A stretch of DNA of 64,000 bases from Clostridia bacterium (GTDB taxonomy: Bacteria > Bacillota > Clostridia > Oscillospirales > CAG-272), in assembly GCA_017503325.1 (NCBI GenBank), contig JAFVTI010000042.1, positions 52,595 through 116,594 on the forward strand, written 5' to 3'. This document shows, piece after piece, positions 25,542-33,923 of the stretch; within the stretch, counting starts at the first letter, position 1, and every line of letters begins with the position of its first letter. Made by a program: the position numbers and the translations under genes. The notes below the pieces were generated by a model. The model was not told the DNA's origin, made no database searches, and saw nothing but the letters and a program-made list of their open reading frames with translations.

Positions 25542-27152
25542 ATGAAAGCACAAATCAAAAGATTCCTCTTGAGCATGCTTTGCCCCATGCTGGCGTTTTG
25601 CATGCTGACCGGCTGCACGCCGGGCGCACAGCCTCCCCAGGAGAGCTCCGATCTCCCCGCAGAAACCGAGGCTCCCATCGAGGACACAACCCCCGAGCAG
25701 ACCACGGCTCCCGAAACCGAAGCTCAAACCGAGCCTGAGCCTCCTTACGTATACGAAGGCCCCGGGCTTGACGTCACCCGCGCGACTGACCTTGTATCCA
25801 TCTGCTACTCGGTATGGTTCGACGCCATCATCGGCGTTTCGGGCAGCGGTGTCAACCACTGGTACAACGTCACCGAGATCGAATCGGGAAAGGGCCGGTG
25901 GGGTTCATATCCCCAATTCCATTACTGGGCAAAGCCCGCGCTGGGCTACTACTCCAGCTCCAACGTTGAGGTCATCCGTACACACATGACCCAGCTCTAT
26001 ACTGCGGGCGTGGATTTTATCATCGTGGACCTGACCAACGCACACGACGGCTATCTGGGCACGGCGCAATGGGATAATTTCATTCAAAAGCCGCTGGATG
26101 CGCTGTTCTCCACCATCGTACAGATGCGCTCCGAGGGTCTTGCCACCCCTTACGTAGTACTGTGGGTTGGCGACTGGGTAGGGCCGAGCGAAGGCCCGCT
26201 TTACCAGAAGCTTTACGATGAATACTATTCCAAGCAAGAATATCTTGACTGCTTTGTTTACTGGGATAACAAGCCGCTTCTGCTGACCGCTTACACCCAG
26301 CCCGAGGACTTCCCCTTAAAGGACAAGGACATCTTTACCGTCCGCTCGATGTGGAACTACTTGAGCAAGGGACGTCCCGAGGGACAGTGGAGCTACATGG
26401 CAAGAAGCAACTACAAGCAATATGCGACCGGCCCCGACGGCAATCCCGAGCAGATGAACATCGCAACGGCAGCTTTCCAATACTACATGTCCTACCCCGA
26501 AACGGCCGACGGCCGCCAGGGAGGTCTTTTCTGGCACGCACAATGGAAATCCGCCTTTGAGACCCGCCCCAAGATCGTGACGCTGACCTGGTGGAACGAA
26601 TGGTGCGCACAAAGACTGCGCGACGACAAGGGCAACTACGTATTCGTGGACAACTACAATCAGGAATACAGCCGCGACCTGGAGCCCATGGAGGGCGGTC
26701 ACGGAGATCAGTACTACAAATGGATGATCGAATACATCGCAGCCTACAAGAACCACGAGGAATGCCCCGTGCTGGTGGAAGAGGGCTACGAGGACAGAGT
26801 AGACAGCTTTGTCAGAGACTTCCAATCCAAATCCCTGATCCGCGATACCTTTGACCTGACTGCACACGGCGCATGCCCCGGAAAGCTGATCGTGATCAAG
26901 AACGCCGCCAGCGGCGAGATCTGCGAGGTCTACGACTTTGAGATCTCCTGCCCTGTTGACTTGAATGACACTTCAAGCATGGAAAAGTACAGGGATAGCG
27001 ACAGATATGTTCACACCGTACAAAAGGTGACCTGCCCGAAGTGCGGCACGACGCTGGAGATCGATCTGTGGGAGGACAAAAACGATGACTCTCACCAGAT
27101 CACGCGTGTTTACGAAAAGAACGGTAATATGATCCTTGAAGTGATCGAATAA
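25542..27152 (+). CDS. secreted lipoprotein with GH71/GH99-like TIM-barrel domain
   Basis: 536 residues; ATG at 25542. A signal peptide ends in the lipobox MLTGC (Cys near 27), then a Thr/Pro/Glu-rich linker to about residue 75. The catalytic-type domain includes VDFIIVDLTNAHDGY near 160, VVLWVGDWVGPSEGP near 205 and TLTWWNEWCAQR near 347, an arrangement like the GH71/GH99-type barrels of unknown families. The C-terminal 90 residues carry Cys in EICEVYDFEISCP and a CPKC pair (near 506-509), a zinc-ribbon-like pattern that is odd in an exported protein. Within the fucose operon it is the only surface-exposed member and may bind or cleave the polysaccharide outside. Enzyme activity is not proven by motif. 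Confidence 0.65.
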   Translation: MKAQIKRFLLSMLCPMLAFCMLTGCTPGAQPPQESSDLPAETEAPIEDTTPEQTTAPETEAQTEPEPPYVYEGPGLDVTRATDLVSICYSVWFDAIIGVSGSGVNHWYNVTEIESGKGRWGSYPQFHYWAKPALGYYSSSNVEVIRTHMTQLYTAGVDFIIVDLTNAHDGYLGTAQWDNFIQKPLDALFSTIVQMRSEGLATPYVVLWVGDWVGPSEGPLYQKLYDEYYSKQEYLDCFVYWDNKPLLLTAYTQPEDFPLKDKDIFTVRSMWNYLSKGRPEGQWSYMARSNYKQYATGPDGNPEQMNIATAAFQYYMSYPETADGRQGGLFWHAQWKSAFETRPKIVTLTWWNEWCAQRLRDDKGNYVFVDNYNQEYSRDLEPMEGGHGDQYYKWMIEYIAAYKNHEECPVLVEEGYEDRVDSFVRDFQSKSLIRDTFDLTAHGACPGKLIVIKNAASGEICEVYDFEISCPVDLNDTSSMEKYRDSDRYVHTVQKVTCPKCGTTLEIDLWEDKNDDSHQITRVYEKNGNMILEVIE

Positions 27153-27162
27153 TCATCAAAGC

Positions 27163-27192
27163 AACAGGCTGTACGCGCACGTGCAGCCTGTT
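27163..27192 (+). other. intercistronic hairpin within the fucose operon
   Basis: AACAGGCTG (27163-27171) pairs with CAGCCTGTT (27184-27192), extended inward by ACG/CGT. No T-tract follows; the GH95 ribosome site CGGAGG starts just after. It may protect the upstream mRNA or tune GH95 expression. Confidence 0.5.
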
Positions 27193-27203
27193 TCGGAGGT
27201 TTT

Positions 27204-29417
27204 ATGAGCAGACATATCTATACACTCAAAAAGCCCGCGGGCTGGCACAAGGAGCTTTGGCGAGAAGCGCTCCCCTTGGGCAACGGTCTTTCGGGGCTTC
27301 TGATCCCCGGAGCGGTGGGCAACGAGCACCTGACCTTTACCCGCCACGATCTGTGGGAGGGGGCTGACGAGCGTCCCGTGCCGGACGTGACAAGCACGCT
27401 GTACCAGATGCGCGAAGCACTGGCACACGGTGATTATGCCGCCGCCAACAAGGAAAATCTGGCGCAGGCGCTGCACAAACAGGGCGGCGCAACACCCATT
27501 GAATGTCCGCATCCGCTGGGTTGGCTGGACGTGGAATTCGCCCCCGCCAAGCCCTTTGTGCACTACCGCCGCGGCGTCAATATGCAAACGGGAGAGGCAT
27601 TCGTGGAGTTCTCTGTGGACGGCTGCCGCTACCGCCGCACCGCCTTCGTCTCGCGCGACGCAGACGTGACCGTTTTGCGCATGACTGCAGACAAGCCCTT
27701 TACCGCCACCTACGATTTCAGACTTTATAACCAAGTAACACAAAGCGAGACGACGCAAAGCGGATTTTACCGCGCGTCTGCCGACTCTTATACCGCCGTG
27801 CGCGTGCAATTCGTCGGAGATTACACCGCCACCGTCTCGGGCTCTGCTCTTTCGGTCACGGGCTCTGACTATATGCTCCTGATCCGCACCGCCTCGCACG
27901 GCTCGCCCGTCTCGCTTGACTCGGTCATGGGCAAGACCTACGACGAGCTGCTGTCCGCGCACGAGGCAAAGCACCGCCCGCTTTACGATTGCGTCAATAT
28001 CGAGCTTGCGGACGACGCAGAGTTTGACGCAACCAACGAGCAAATGCTCGCAGACGCTTACGACGAGCGGGTCTCCCCTGCGCTTTTTGAGCGTCTTTGG
28101 AGATTTGGCCGCTACCTCTTTATCTCTGCCGCATCCGAGCAGGGCAATCCCGTGCCGCTATACGGCATCTGGCCCGCCGATCACCACCTTGCGTGGAGTC
28201 AGTACGTGGCCAACGAAAACGTGGAGATCACCTACTGGCACGCCATGGCGGGCGGACTTTCCTATGCCATTCCGCCGCTGCTGCGCTACTACACCGCCAA
28301 GATCCAAAAGCTGCGCGAATGTGCCAAGAATATGTTCGGCACAAGAGGCATCTGGATCTCGGCCTACACCACGCCCGGCTCGTCGGGTCCCTGCGTACCC
28401 GTTTCCATCATTCTCAACTGGACGGGCTGTGCGGGCTGGCTTTGCCGCCACTTCTGGGAATACTACCTCTACACGCGCGACGAAAAGCTGTTACGCGAAG
28501 AGATCCTGCCCTTCATGCACGAAGCTGCGCTGTTTTACCTTGATTACGCGAAGCGCGACGGTGAGTATATAACGCTCTCCCCCTCCGTCTCTCCCGAAAA
28601 TATTCCCGCGGGCAATCCCGGCATCGTGGCCAAAAACGCCACCATGGATTTCGCCATTCTCAAGGAGCTTTTGACCAATCTGCTTGCGGGCATGGAGATC
28701 ACGGGCATGTACGCAGACGAGGCCGCCGACTTTGCCGACCTGCTCTGCCGCATCCCGCCCTATATGCTCAATGCGGACGGGGCGGTCAAGGAATGGATGG
28801 CTCCCGACCTTGCCGACAATTACCACCACCGCCACCTCTCGCACATCTATCCCGTATTCCCCGGCAACGAGATCTCATCTCACGCACAGCCCGAGCTGTT
28901 TGAGGCCTTCCGGCAGGCGGTCAGACTGCGCAAGCTGGGCGCACAATCGGGCTGGTCGCTCGCCCACATGGCAAGCATTTACGCACGCATGGGCGAAGCG
29001 GAGGGAAGCATGGAATGCATTGACGTCATGGCCAAGAGCGTGATCATGGATTCGCTCATGACCACTCACAATGACTGGCGCGGCATGGGTGTCACCTTAG
29101 AATGGCAGGGCGAGGCGTTCGTGCAGCTGGACGCGGCCTTCGGCGTAGTCAACGCGCTACAGGAAATGCTGTTCTGCGCACAAAAGGGCGCGCTTTCCAT
29201 CCTGCCCGCGCTGCCAGAAAGACTGATGCGCGGACAGGCAAACGGCCTTGTATTCCCCGAGGGTACGGCAGATATTGCGTGGAGCGAGGACGGCAACGTG
29301 ACGCTGACCGTTCATGCTGCGCGTCCCGTGGATGCAAGCATATTGCTTGGCGGCACGGAGCGCTGCCGTCTGACGCTGGAGGCAGAGCAAAGTAAAACCC
29401 TGCAGCTGACTATTTGA
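27204..29417 (+). CDS. GH95 family glycoside hydrolase (alpha-L-fucosidase or alpha-L-galactosidase)
   Basis: 737 residues; ATG at 27204 behind CGGAGG. The N-terminal beta domain begins WREALPLGNGLSGLLIPG, the GH95 opening. The (alpha/alpha)6 barrel holds the catalytic elements: NENVEITYW near 340 (equivalent to the two Asn of NxNxQMNYW), LSPSVSPEN near 460 with the acid Glu, and QLDAAFG near 641 with the Asp that activates water. GH95 enzymes invert and remove terminal alpha-1,2-L-fucose or, in some, alpha-L-galactose. No signal peptide is seen, so it acts on imported oligosaccharides. Its place between fucI and fucU supports fucose release. Confidence 0.9.
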   Translation: MSRHIYTLKKPAGWHKELWREALPLGNGLSGLLIPGAVGNEHLTFTRHDLWEGADERPVPDVTSTLYQMREALAHGDYAAANKENLAQALHKQGGATPIECPHPLGWLDVEFAPAKPFVHYRRGVNMQTGEAFVEFSVDGCRYRRTAFVSRDADVTVLRMTADKPFTATYDFRLYNQVTQSETTQSGFYRASADSYTAVRVQFVGDYTATVSGSALSVTGSDYMLLIRTASHGSPVSLDSVMGKTYDELLSAHEAKHRPLYDCVNIELADDAEFDATNEQMLADAYDERVSPALFERLWRFGRYLFISAASEQGNPVPLYGIWPADHHLAWSQYVANENVEITYWHAMAGGLSYAIPPLLRYYTAKIQKLRECAKNMFGTRGIWISAYTTPGSSGPCVPVSIILNWTGCAGWLCRHFWEYYLYTRDEKLLREEILPFMHEAALFYLDYAKRDGEYITLSPSVSPENIPAGNPGIVAKNATMDFAILKELLTNLLAGMEITGMYADEAADFADLLCRIPPYMLNADGAVKEWMAPDLADNYHHRHLSHIYPVFPGNEISSHAQPELFEAFRQAVRLRKLGAQSGWSLAHMASIYARMGEAEGSMECIDVMAKSVIMDSLMTTHNDWRGMGVTLEWQGEAFVQLDAAFGVVNALQEMLFCAQKGALSILPALPERLMRGQANGLVFPEGTADIAWSEDGNVTLTVHAARPVDASILLGGTERCRLTLEAEQSKTLQLTI

Positions 29418-29437
29418 CCAAGAAAGGAAGCCATAGC

Positions 29438-29872
29438 ATGTTAAAGAATATCCCCCCGATCCTCTCCCCCGAAATGCTCAAGGTGCTGTGCGAAATGGGG
29501 CACGGCGACCGCCTTGTCATTGCCGATGCTAACTTCCCCGCTGCCAGCATGGGCAAGAATGCCATTGTGCTGCGCGCGGACGGGCATAGCGCGACCGATC
29601 TTCTGGACGCGATCCTGACCCTGTTCCCGCTGGACACCTATGTGGAGCACCCCGTTTCCCTGATGCAGCTCATGCCGGGTGACACCGTCAAGACTCCCAT
29701 CTGGGATGAATACAAGGCAATCGTTGCCAAGCACGACGCGCGCGGCGCGGACGCGTTTGCCGAGATCGAGCGCTTTGCCTTTTACGAGGAATCGAGAAAG
29801 GTTTATGCCATCATCGCCACCGGCGAAAAGGCACTCTACGCCAATGTCATGCTGCAAAAGGGCGTGATTTAA
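29438..29872 (+). CDS. fucU: L-fucose mutarotase (RbsD/FucU family)
   Basis: 144 residues; ATG at 29438 behind GAAAGGAAG (a TTG at 29414 upstream of this is rejected). The RbsD/FucU fold shows LSPEMLKVLCEMGHGDRLVIADANFPA near the start, with His of GHGD as the conserved catalytic residue, and the C-terminal ATGEKALYANVMLQKGV. FucU interconverts alpha and beta L-fucose so that FucI gets the right anomer. Last gene of the fucose operon; a strong terminator follows four bases later. Confidence 0.93.
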   Translation: MLKNIPPILSPEMLKVLCEMGHGDRLVIADANFPAASMGKNAIVLRADGHSATDLLDAILTLFPLDTYVEHPVSLMQLMPGDTVKTPIWDEYKAIVAKHDARGADAFAEIERFAFYEESRKVYAIIATGEKALYANVMLQKGVI

Positions 29873-29875
29873 GCA

Positions 29876-29914
29876 AAAAGGGCCGAGTCATTTTGTTTGA
29901 CTCGGCCCTTTTCG
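29876..29914 (+). terminator. terminator of the fucose operon
   Basis: A perfect 15-bp stem (29876-29890 with 29898-29912, core GGGCCGAGTCA/TGACTCGGCCC), ending in TTTT. Confidence 0.88.
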
Positions 29915-29966
29915 GTAAAATTTTTCTTGTATGGGGGTCACGCACGACAGCGCTGATTTTTCACCC

Positions 29967-29995
29967 TTGCCAAAAGAAAAAAAGTATGCTATACT
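29967..29995 (+). promoter_or_regulatory. promoter of the CCA-adding enzyme gene
   Basis: TTGCCA (29967-29972), 17 bp, TATACT (29990-29995), 25 bp ahead of the ATG at 30021. Confidence 0.65.
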
Positions 29996-30020
29996 ATGAT
30001 ACAGAAAGTGAGGTGATCCC

Positions 30021-31238
30021 ATGTCCATTCGTATTCTCTGCCCCCCTTACGTGCAGGCGGTGCTCAAGGCGTTGCACGACGCAGGCCACGAGGCTTATAT
30101 CGTGGGCGGCTGCGTGCGCGACAGTCTGCTTGGTACTGTGCCCAAGGACTGGGACGTGACCACCTCGGCTCACCCCGAGCAGACCGAGCAGGCTGCCCTT
30201 GCTTCGGGGCTCAAAACCTTCCGCACGGGCATCAAGCACGGCACCATCTCGGTGCTCTCGGACGGCGTGACCGTGGAGTGCACCACCTTCCGTATTGACG
30301 GTGATTACAAGGACTCCCGCCACCCCGAGAGTGTCAAGTTCACGCCGAGCTTGGTTGAGGATCTCGCCCGCCGCGATTTCACCGTCAACGCCATGGCCGC
30401 CGTACCCACGGCGGACGGCTGGGAGATCATTGACCCCTTTGGCGGACAGGCCGATCTGGGATCGGGCATCATACGCTGCGTGGGCAATCCCATCAAGCGA
30501 TTTGGCGAGGACGCCTTGCGCATTTTGCGTGGCGTGCGCTTTGCTTCGCGTCTGGGCTTTGCCATTGAGGACAAAACCGCCAACGCCATGTACGCTGCCG
30601 CGGGCGGCCTTAAAAGCATCTCGCGCGAGCGCGTGCGCGAGGAGCTGATGGGCATTTTGCAAAGCCCCGACCCCGAATGGGCGATCAAAACCATGAAAAA
30701 GCGCGGATTTCTCAAGTACGTTTTTCCCTATGCAGACGTGACTGCCGCTGCGCGCGGCGTCAACGAGACACCCGCCGATCAGCCGCTCTTCCGCCTTGCA
30801 TTCCTGCTTTACGGCACCCCCGACGACGCGGTGCAAAAGACTGTGAGTGACCTTAAAATGTCGGGCGCGGACGCGGGATTTGTGCGCACACTGTTGGCTT
30901 TCCGAGCAGAGACACTTGAAAGCTCCCCTTTGCTTGCAAGAAAAATGATCGCCAAATACGGCGACGTTGCCCTACCCGCGCTTTCTCTGCGCGCTGCCAA
31001 GGGCGAGGACACCTCTGCCCTTTCGGACATCGTTTCCGAGCAGCTGCGCGCGGGCGTTTGCGTCAAGATCGCCGACCTTGCGGTCAACGGCGCAGACCTT
31101 GCCGTCATTGGAATTCCCAAGGGGCGCGAGATGGGCAGCGTACTGAACGCTTTGCTGGCAAAAGTCATGGAAGACCCCGATCTCAACCAAAAGGACGTGC
31201 TGCTCGCTTTGGCAGCCGAAATCTACAAGGAGAAATAA
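30021..31238 (+). CDS. cca: CCA tRNA nucleotidyltransferase
   Basis: 405 residues; ATG at 30021 behind GAGGTG. The class II nucleotidyltransferase head has YIVGGCVRDSLLGTVPKDWDVTTSA, in which the DWD pair binds catalytic metals, then FTVNAMA and EDALRILRGVRFASRLGF, where EDxxR selects C and A without a template. The C-terminal half is the helical neck and body. It adds or repairs the 3' CCA of tRNAs. A poly(A) polymerase is the alternative in this family, but the size and neighbouring tRNA genes favour the CCA-adding role. An unrelated 2-TM protein gene follows with no gap. Confidence 0.9.
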   Translation: MSIRILCPPYVQAVLKALHDAGHEAYIVGGCVRDSLLGTVPKDWDVTTSAHPEQTEQAALASGLKTFRTGIKHGTISVLSDGVTVECTTFRIDGDYKDSRHPESVKFTPSLVEDLARRDFTVNAMAAVPTADGWEIIDPFGGQADLGSGIIRCVGNPIKRFGEDALRILRGVRFASRLGFAIEDKTANAMYAAAGGLKSISRERVREELMGILQSPDPEWAIKTMKKRGFLKYVFPYADVTAAARGVNETPADQPLFRLAFLLYGTPDDAVQKTVSDLKMSGADAGFVRTLLAFRAETLESSPLLARKMIAKYGDVALPALSLRAAKGEDTSALSDIVSEQLRAGVCVKIADLAVNGADLAVIGIPKGREMGSVLNALLAKVMEDPDLNQKDVLLALAAEIYKEK

Positions 31239-31772
31239 ATGTATTCCGTCACACCGAAAAAGCAATCAAGGCTGACAGGGCTGATCTGCGCCGCCTGCTT
31301 TATCTGCGGGCTTGGCCTGTTTGTCGCCTCGATCGGAAAAAGCGAGATCCCCTACGCCACGCTTGCAGCGCAGCTGGCGGGAGTTTTGTGCCTGGTCGCA
31401 GGCATTTACCTCTACACCAAATATTTTGCGCACCAATTCACCTACGCCGTACAGCCCGGCGGCGTTTTTGATGCAAACGGCGACGAGATCTACGATCTGG
31501 TGGTCACGGACACGGTGGGCGGTCGCCGCCGGCGCGTGGTCTGCCGCATTGCCCTGCGCGACATTCTGCAGGTGGACGCGCGCCCGGCACGCGCCACCAA
31601 AAAGAACGGGTATGCCAAGATCGAAGCCCCCGGCGAGGACGGCGGGCAGGTGTTTTCTTACTGCGCGGACATGATCCCCGGCAAGATATTAGCCGTTTAC
31701 GACCGCGACGGCAATGCGGTTTTGCTGACTTTTGACCAAGGTTTATATGAGATTTTGAGCAAAAAACACTAA
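31239..31772 (+). CDS. hypothetical protein with two membrane helices
   Basis: 177 residues; ATG at 31239 directly after the stop of cca, with AAGGAG lying inside the end of cca, so translation is coupled. Two membrane helices (about 14-33 and 41-61) are followed by a soluble C-terminal domain rich in beta strands (FDANGDEIYDLVVTDTVGGRRRRVVCRIALRDIL...). The layout resembles PH-like domains behind a membrane hairpin, but I do not recognise the family. The soluble domain should face the cytoplasm. Confidence 0.7.
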   Translation: MYSVTPKKQSRLTGLICAACFICGLGLFVASIGKSEIPYATLAAQLAGVLCLVAGIYLYTKYFAHQFTYAVQPGGVFDANGDEIYDLVVTDTVGGRRRRVVCRIALRDILQVDARPARATKKNGYAKIEAPGEDGGQVFSYCADMIPGKILAVYDRDGNAVLLTFDQGLYEILSKKH

Positions 31773-31806
31773 AAAATATTTTGTCAAAAATTTTTTCAAA
31801 AAGCTC

Positions 31807-31835
31807 TTGACAAACCGATTACAATCTGCTATAAT
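31807..31835 (+). promoter_or_regulatory. consensus promoter of the tRNA-Thr/tRNA-Tyr operon
   Basis: TTGACA (31807-31812), 17 bp, TATAAT (31830-31835), 41 bp ahead of tRNA-Thr. Both boxes are perfect. Confidence 0.85.
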
Positions 31836-31875
31836 ACTGCATGTTCCGTTCACGAGACTCTGTTCGTGAGAATGC

Positions 31876-31950
31876 GCTGGTGTGGCTCAATGGCAGAGCA
31901 GCTGATTTGTAATCAGCAGGTTGATGGTTCGACTCCGTTCACCAGCTCCA
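31876..31950 (+). tRNA. tRNA-Thr (TGT)
   Basis: 75 nt with encoded CCA. Acceptor GCTGGTG/CACCAGC, anticodon stem GCTGA/TCAGC with loop TTTGTAA and anticodon TGT. Five bases separate it from tRNA-Tyr. Confidence 0.96.
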
Positions 31951-31955
31951 TATAT

Positions 31956-32040
31956 GGGGGATTTCCCGAGTGGCCAAAGGGGGCAGACTGTAAATCTGTT
32001 GTCACTGACTTCGGTGGTCCGAATCCACCATCCCCCACCA
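31956..32040 (+). tRNA. tRNA-Tyr (GTA)
   Basis: 85 nt with encoded CCA and the long variable arm of bacterial tRNA-Tyr. Acceptor GGGGGAT/ATCCCCC, anticodon stem CAGA/TCTG around CTGTAAA with anticodon GTA. Its 3' third is repeated in inverted orientation just downstream (32063-32112). Confidence 0.96.
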
Positions 32041-32095
32041 ACACAAAAAGCCTACCGCAAAGCGGTGGGCTTTTTGTGTTGGTGGGGGATGGTGG
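32025..32095 (+). repeat. 33-bp-arm palindrome that includes the tRNA-Tyr 3' end and its terminator
   Basis: Bases 32025-32057 are the inverse of 32063-32095 with one G-T pair and a CAAAG loop. The left arm holds the acceptor/CCA end of tRNA-Tyr; the inner part AAAAAGCCTACCG/CGGTGGGCTTTTT is a rho-independent terminator that should stop the tRNA transcript near 32075. Inverse similarity continues at lower level into the T-arm (GGACCGCCGAA near 32097-32107). Confidence 0.85.
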
Positions 32096-32421
32096 TAGGA
32101 CCGCCGAACGCAAAGGTCGCAGATCCCCGCAAGCCTCGGTTAAGCCCCATTCGACCTTTGTCCTTCGAAGTGCGAATATCGCAAAGCGATTTCGCACTTC
32201 GAAGAAGTGGTCACGAATCCACCATCCACGCAAAGCGCGGTTTACCCCCAACGAATTCATCTCTTTCATTATTAACTACTCAGAATAGACCCCAAAAACA
32301 CTAACGAGTCGGCTTTGATTTATGATTGTGCTATTTTTGTCGCCGTGCATGCTTTGACAGATGCCTTGCGGTATGCTAAAATAAATCCATGAGCTCATCC
32401 ACGGCAAGAAAGGACTCTATT
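32096..32421. repeat. palindrome-rich non-coding stretch with a decayed tRNA-Tyr 3' fragment
   Basis: No gene is seen here. CAAAGGTCG (32111-32119) is the inverse of CGACCTTTG (32152-32160). A hairpin spans 32163-32204 with arms CTTCGAAGTGCGAA/TTCGCACTTCGAAG and an inner ATCGC/GCGAT. Bases 32207-32227 (GTGGTCACGAATCCACCATCC) repeat the tRNA-Tyr T-arm and acceptor with small changes. The loop motif GCAAAGC recurs three times. The rest (32280-32421) holds only the AraC promoter. Confidence 0.7.
32354..32382 (+). promoter_or_regulatory. sigma-A promoter of the AraC/membrane/XRE operon
   Basis: TTGACA (32354-32359), 17 bp, TAAAAT (32377-32382), 40 bp ahead of the ATG at 32422. Confidence 0.75.
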
Positions 32422-33267
32422 ATGCAATATTCTCCCGATCTGATCCGCATCTCCACAGAGCTTGAGGCAGACCCACAGATGTTCTCGCTGTATCTTGTGC
32501 ACGCAGACGCTTTTTCCTGTGAGCTATCCGAGGTTCGGTGCTATCTCAACGGCTACACGCTCCTATGCCTGAATAACACCGACACCGTCAAGGTGCACAG
32601 CGGCACGGGCGACGTGCTGGGCTTTTGCTTCCGCCCCGATTTTTATAACATCGCACTAAGCCGCACGGTCATTGAGAGTGACCGCTATCCCGACCTTCGT
32701 GCCAGATACAGTTATCCCGATTTTCACCTGTTTTTGACGCGCGACGAGCGGTATTGCGGGATTCTCCCCCTGAGTGCCGATGCCTACCGCTCCCTGCTCG
32801 CCCATTTTCGCGCCGCCGAGCAGTTCATTCGCGCGCACGGCACCGACCCCATGTGGTCCTGCCACGCCCGATCACAGCTCATTTCGGTCATGTGCCTTGC
32901 CGAAAGTGCCTATCAGGGCAAGCAAACGGGAGGCGAGGACGCCATTGTCCGCTACATCAGAGAGCACGCCGAGCGTCCCATGTCTGTGGAATCCCTTTGC
33001 CGCATGTTCAACACCAACCGCACAACGCTGACCAAAACCATCAAAGCCGCAACGGGACTGCCACCCATGCAGTTCGTTTTGGAGGAACGGCTCAACCAAA
33101 GCCGCCCCGATCTGCTGTTCACCTCACTCCCTATTGGCTTTATCGCCATGAAATACGGCTTTTCCGATGCAAACTACTACATCCGTGCATTCAAGCAACG
33201 GTTTGGGCAATCCCCCCTGCAATACCGCAACGAGCAAATTGAAAAGTGGCACGCCAACAAAGAATGA
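32422..33267 (+). CDS. AraC-family transcriptional regulator
   Basis: 281 residues; ATG at 32422 after AAAGGA; an in-frame ATG at 32389 lies upstream of that site. The N-terminal 170 residues form a sensor domain with no clear ligand motif. The C-terminal 100 residues are a helix-turn-helix pair: MSVESLCRMFNTNRTTLTKTIKAATGLPPMQFV, then FIAMKYGFSDANYYIRAFKQRFGQSPLQYR. It begins a three-gene operon with a membrane protein and a small XRE repressor. The target is unknown; autoregulation of the operon is plausible. Confidence 0.85.
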   Translation: MQYSPDLIRISTELEADPQMFSLYLVHADAFSCELSEVRCYLNGYTLLCLNNTDTVKVHSGTGDVLGFCFRPDFYNIALSRTVIESDRYPDLRARYSYPDFHLFLTRDERYCGILPLSADAYRSLLAHFRAAEQFIRAHGTDPMWSCHARSQLISVMCLAESAYQGKQTGGEDAIVRYIREHAERPMSVESLCRMFNTNRTTLTKTIKAATGLPPMQFVLEERLNQSRPDLLFTSLPIGFIAMKYGFSDANYYIRAFKQRFGQSPLQYRNEQIEKWHANKE

Positions 33268-33279
33268 TAAGGAGTTTTC

Positions 33280-33915
33280 ATGAACAACCACTATAACACA
33301 ACCTCGTCCGATACCTACACCCCCGAAAAGCCCAATCACGTCAGAACCGCCGTACACGCATTTTTCTACATAATCGTCTACCATATAGCCACCTATCTGC
33401 TGTACGCCGTTCTTTTGAGTCCCTTGGAAAATCAGATGGTGAACGACGGCTATGAACCGCGCTACCGCCTTGTGATGTTCATCTTTTCGCTTCTCACCTT
33501 GGCCATACTTTCCATCGTCATGATTACGGTTTACTTTAAGAACGGCTCACGCAAGCGCGCCTATCTTGCTGCCACCTCGGCAGAGCTGCGCGGGCAAGAG
33601 AATGCGGCAGAGGGAGCAATCCGCTACCGCAAAACCGCACTTGTAGAGGCAGCAGTCTCCACCGCGGTCACCGCCGCCCTGTGGCTGTTTCCCGCCTGCT
33701 TTTATACCATTTCCCTGAGCATATCCGGCTATGGCTACGGCTACGCACAGGCTTTGGGGATCGAGAACTTTTTCGTTGGCGCGGTGGGACTGTTCCAGCC
33801 CTTCCAAAACGCCCTTATAGGTTGGCTTCTGGGCGTTGGAATGCTGTTCTGCGTTCACTATTTCGGGCGCATTGCAGCTCATAAGAGCTGGGAAGATAAC
33901 CGCATTCGCCATTGA
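33280..33915 (+). CDS. hypothetical four-helix membrane protein
   Basis: 211 residues; ATG at 33280 behind AAGGAG, 12 bases after the AraC gene. Four likely membrane helices: about 27-48, 66-87, 124-147 and 169-195. The loop between helices 2 and 3 (KNGSRKRAYLAATSAELRGQENAAEGAIRYRK) is charged and probably cytoplasmic. No known family is recognised. Eight bases later a one-domain XRE regulator follows. Confidence 0.7.
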   Translation: MNNHYNTTSSDTYTPEKPNHVRTAVHAFFYIIVYHIATYLLYAVLLSPLENQMVNDGYEPRYRLVMFIFSLLTLAILSIVMITVYFKNGSRKRAYLAATSAELRGQENAAEGAIRYRKTALVEAAVSTAVTAALWLFPACFYTISLSISGYGYGYAQALGIENFFVGAVGLFQPFQNALIGWLLGVGMLFCVHYFGRIAAHKSWEDNRIRH

Positions 33916-33923
33916 GGGGCGAG

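Noticed and set aside
31866..32288. Open frames across the tRNA-Thr/tRNA-Tyr region on both strands
   Set aside because: They are translations of tRNA genes and palindromes, a well-known source of false proteins.
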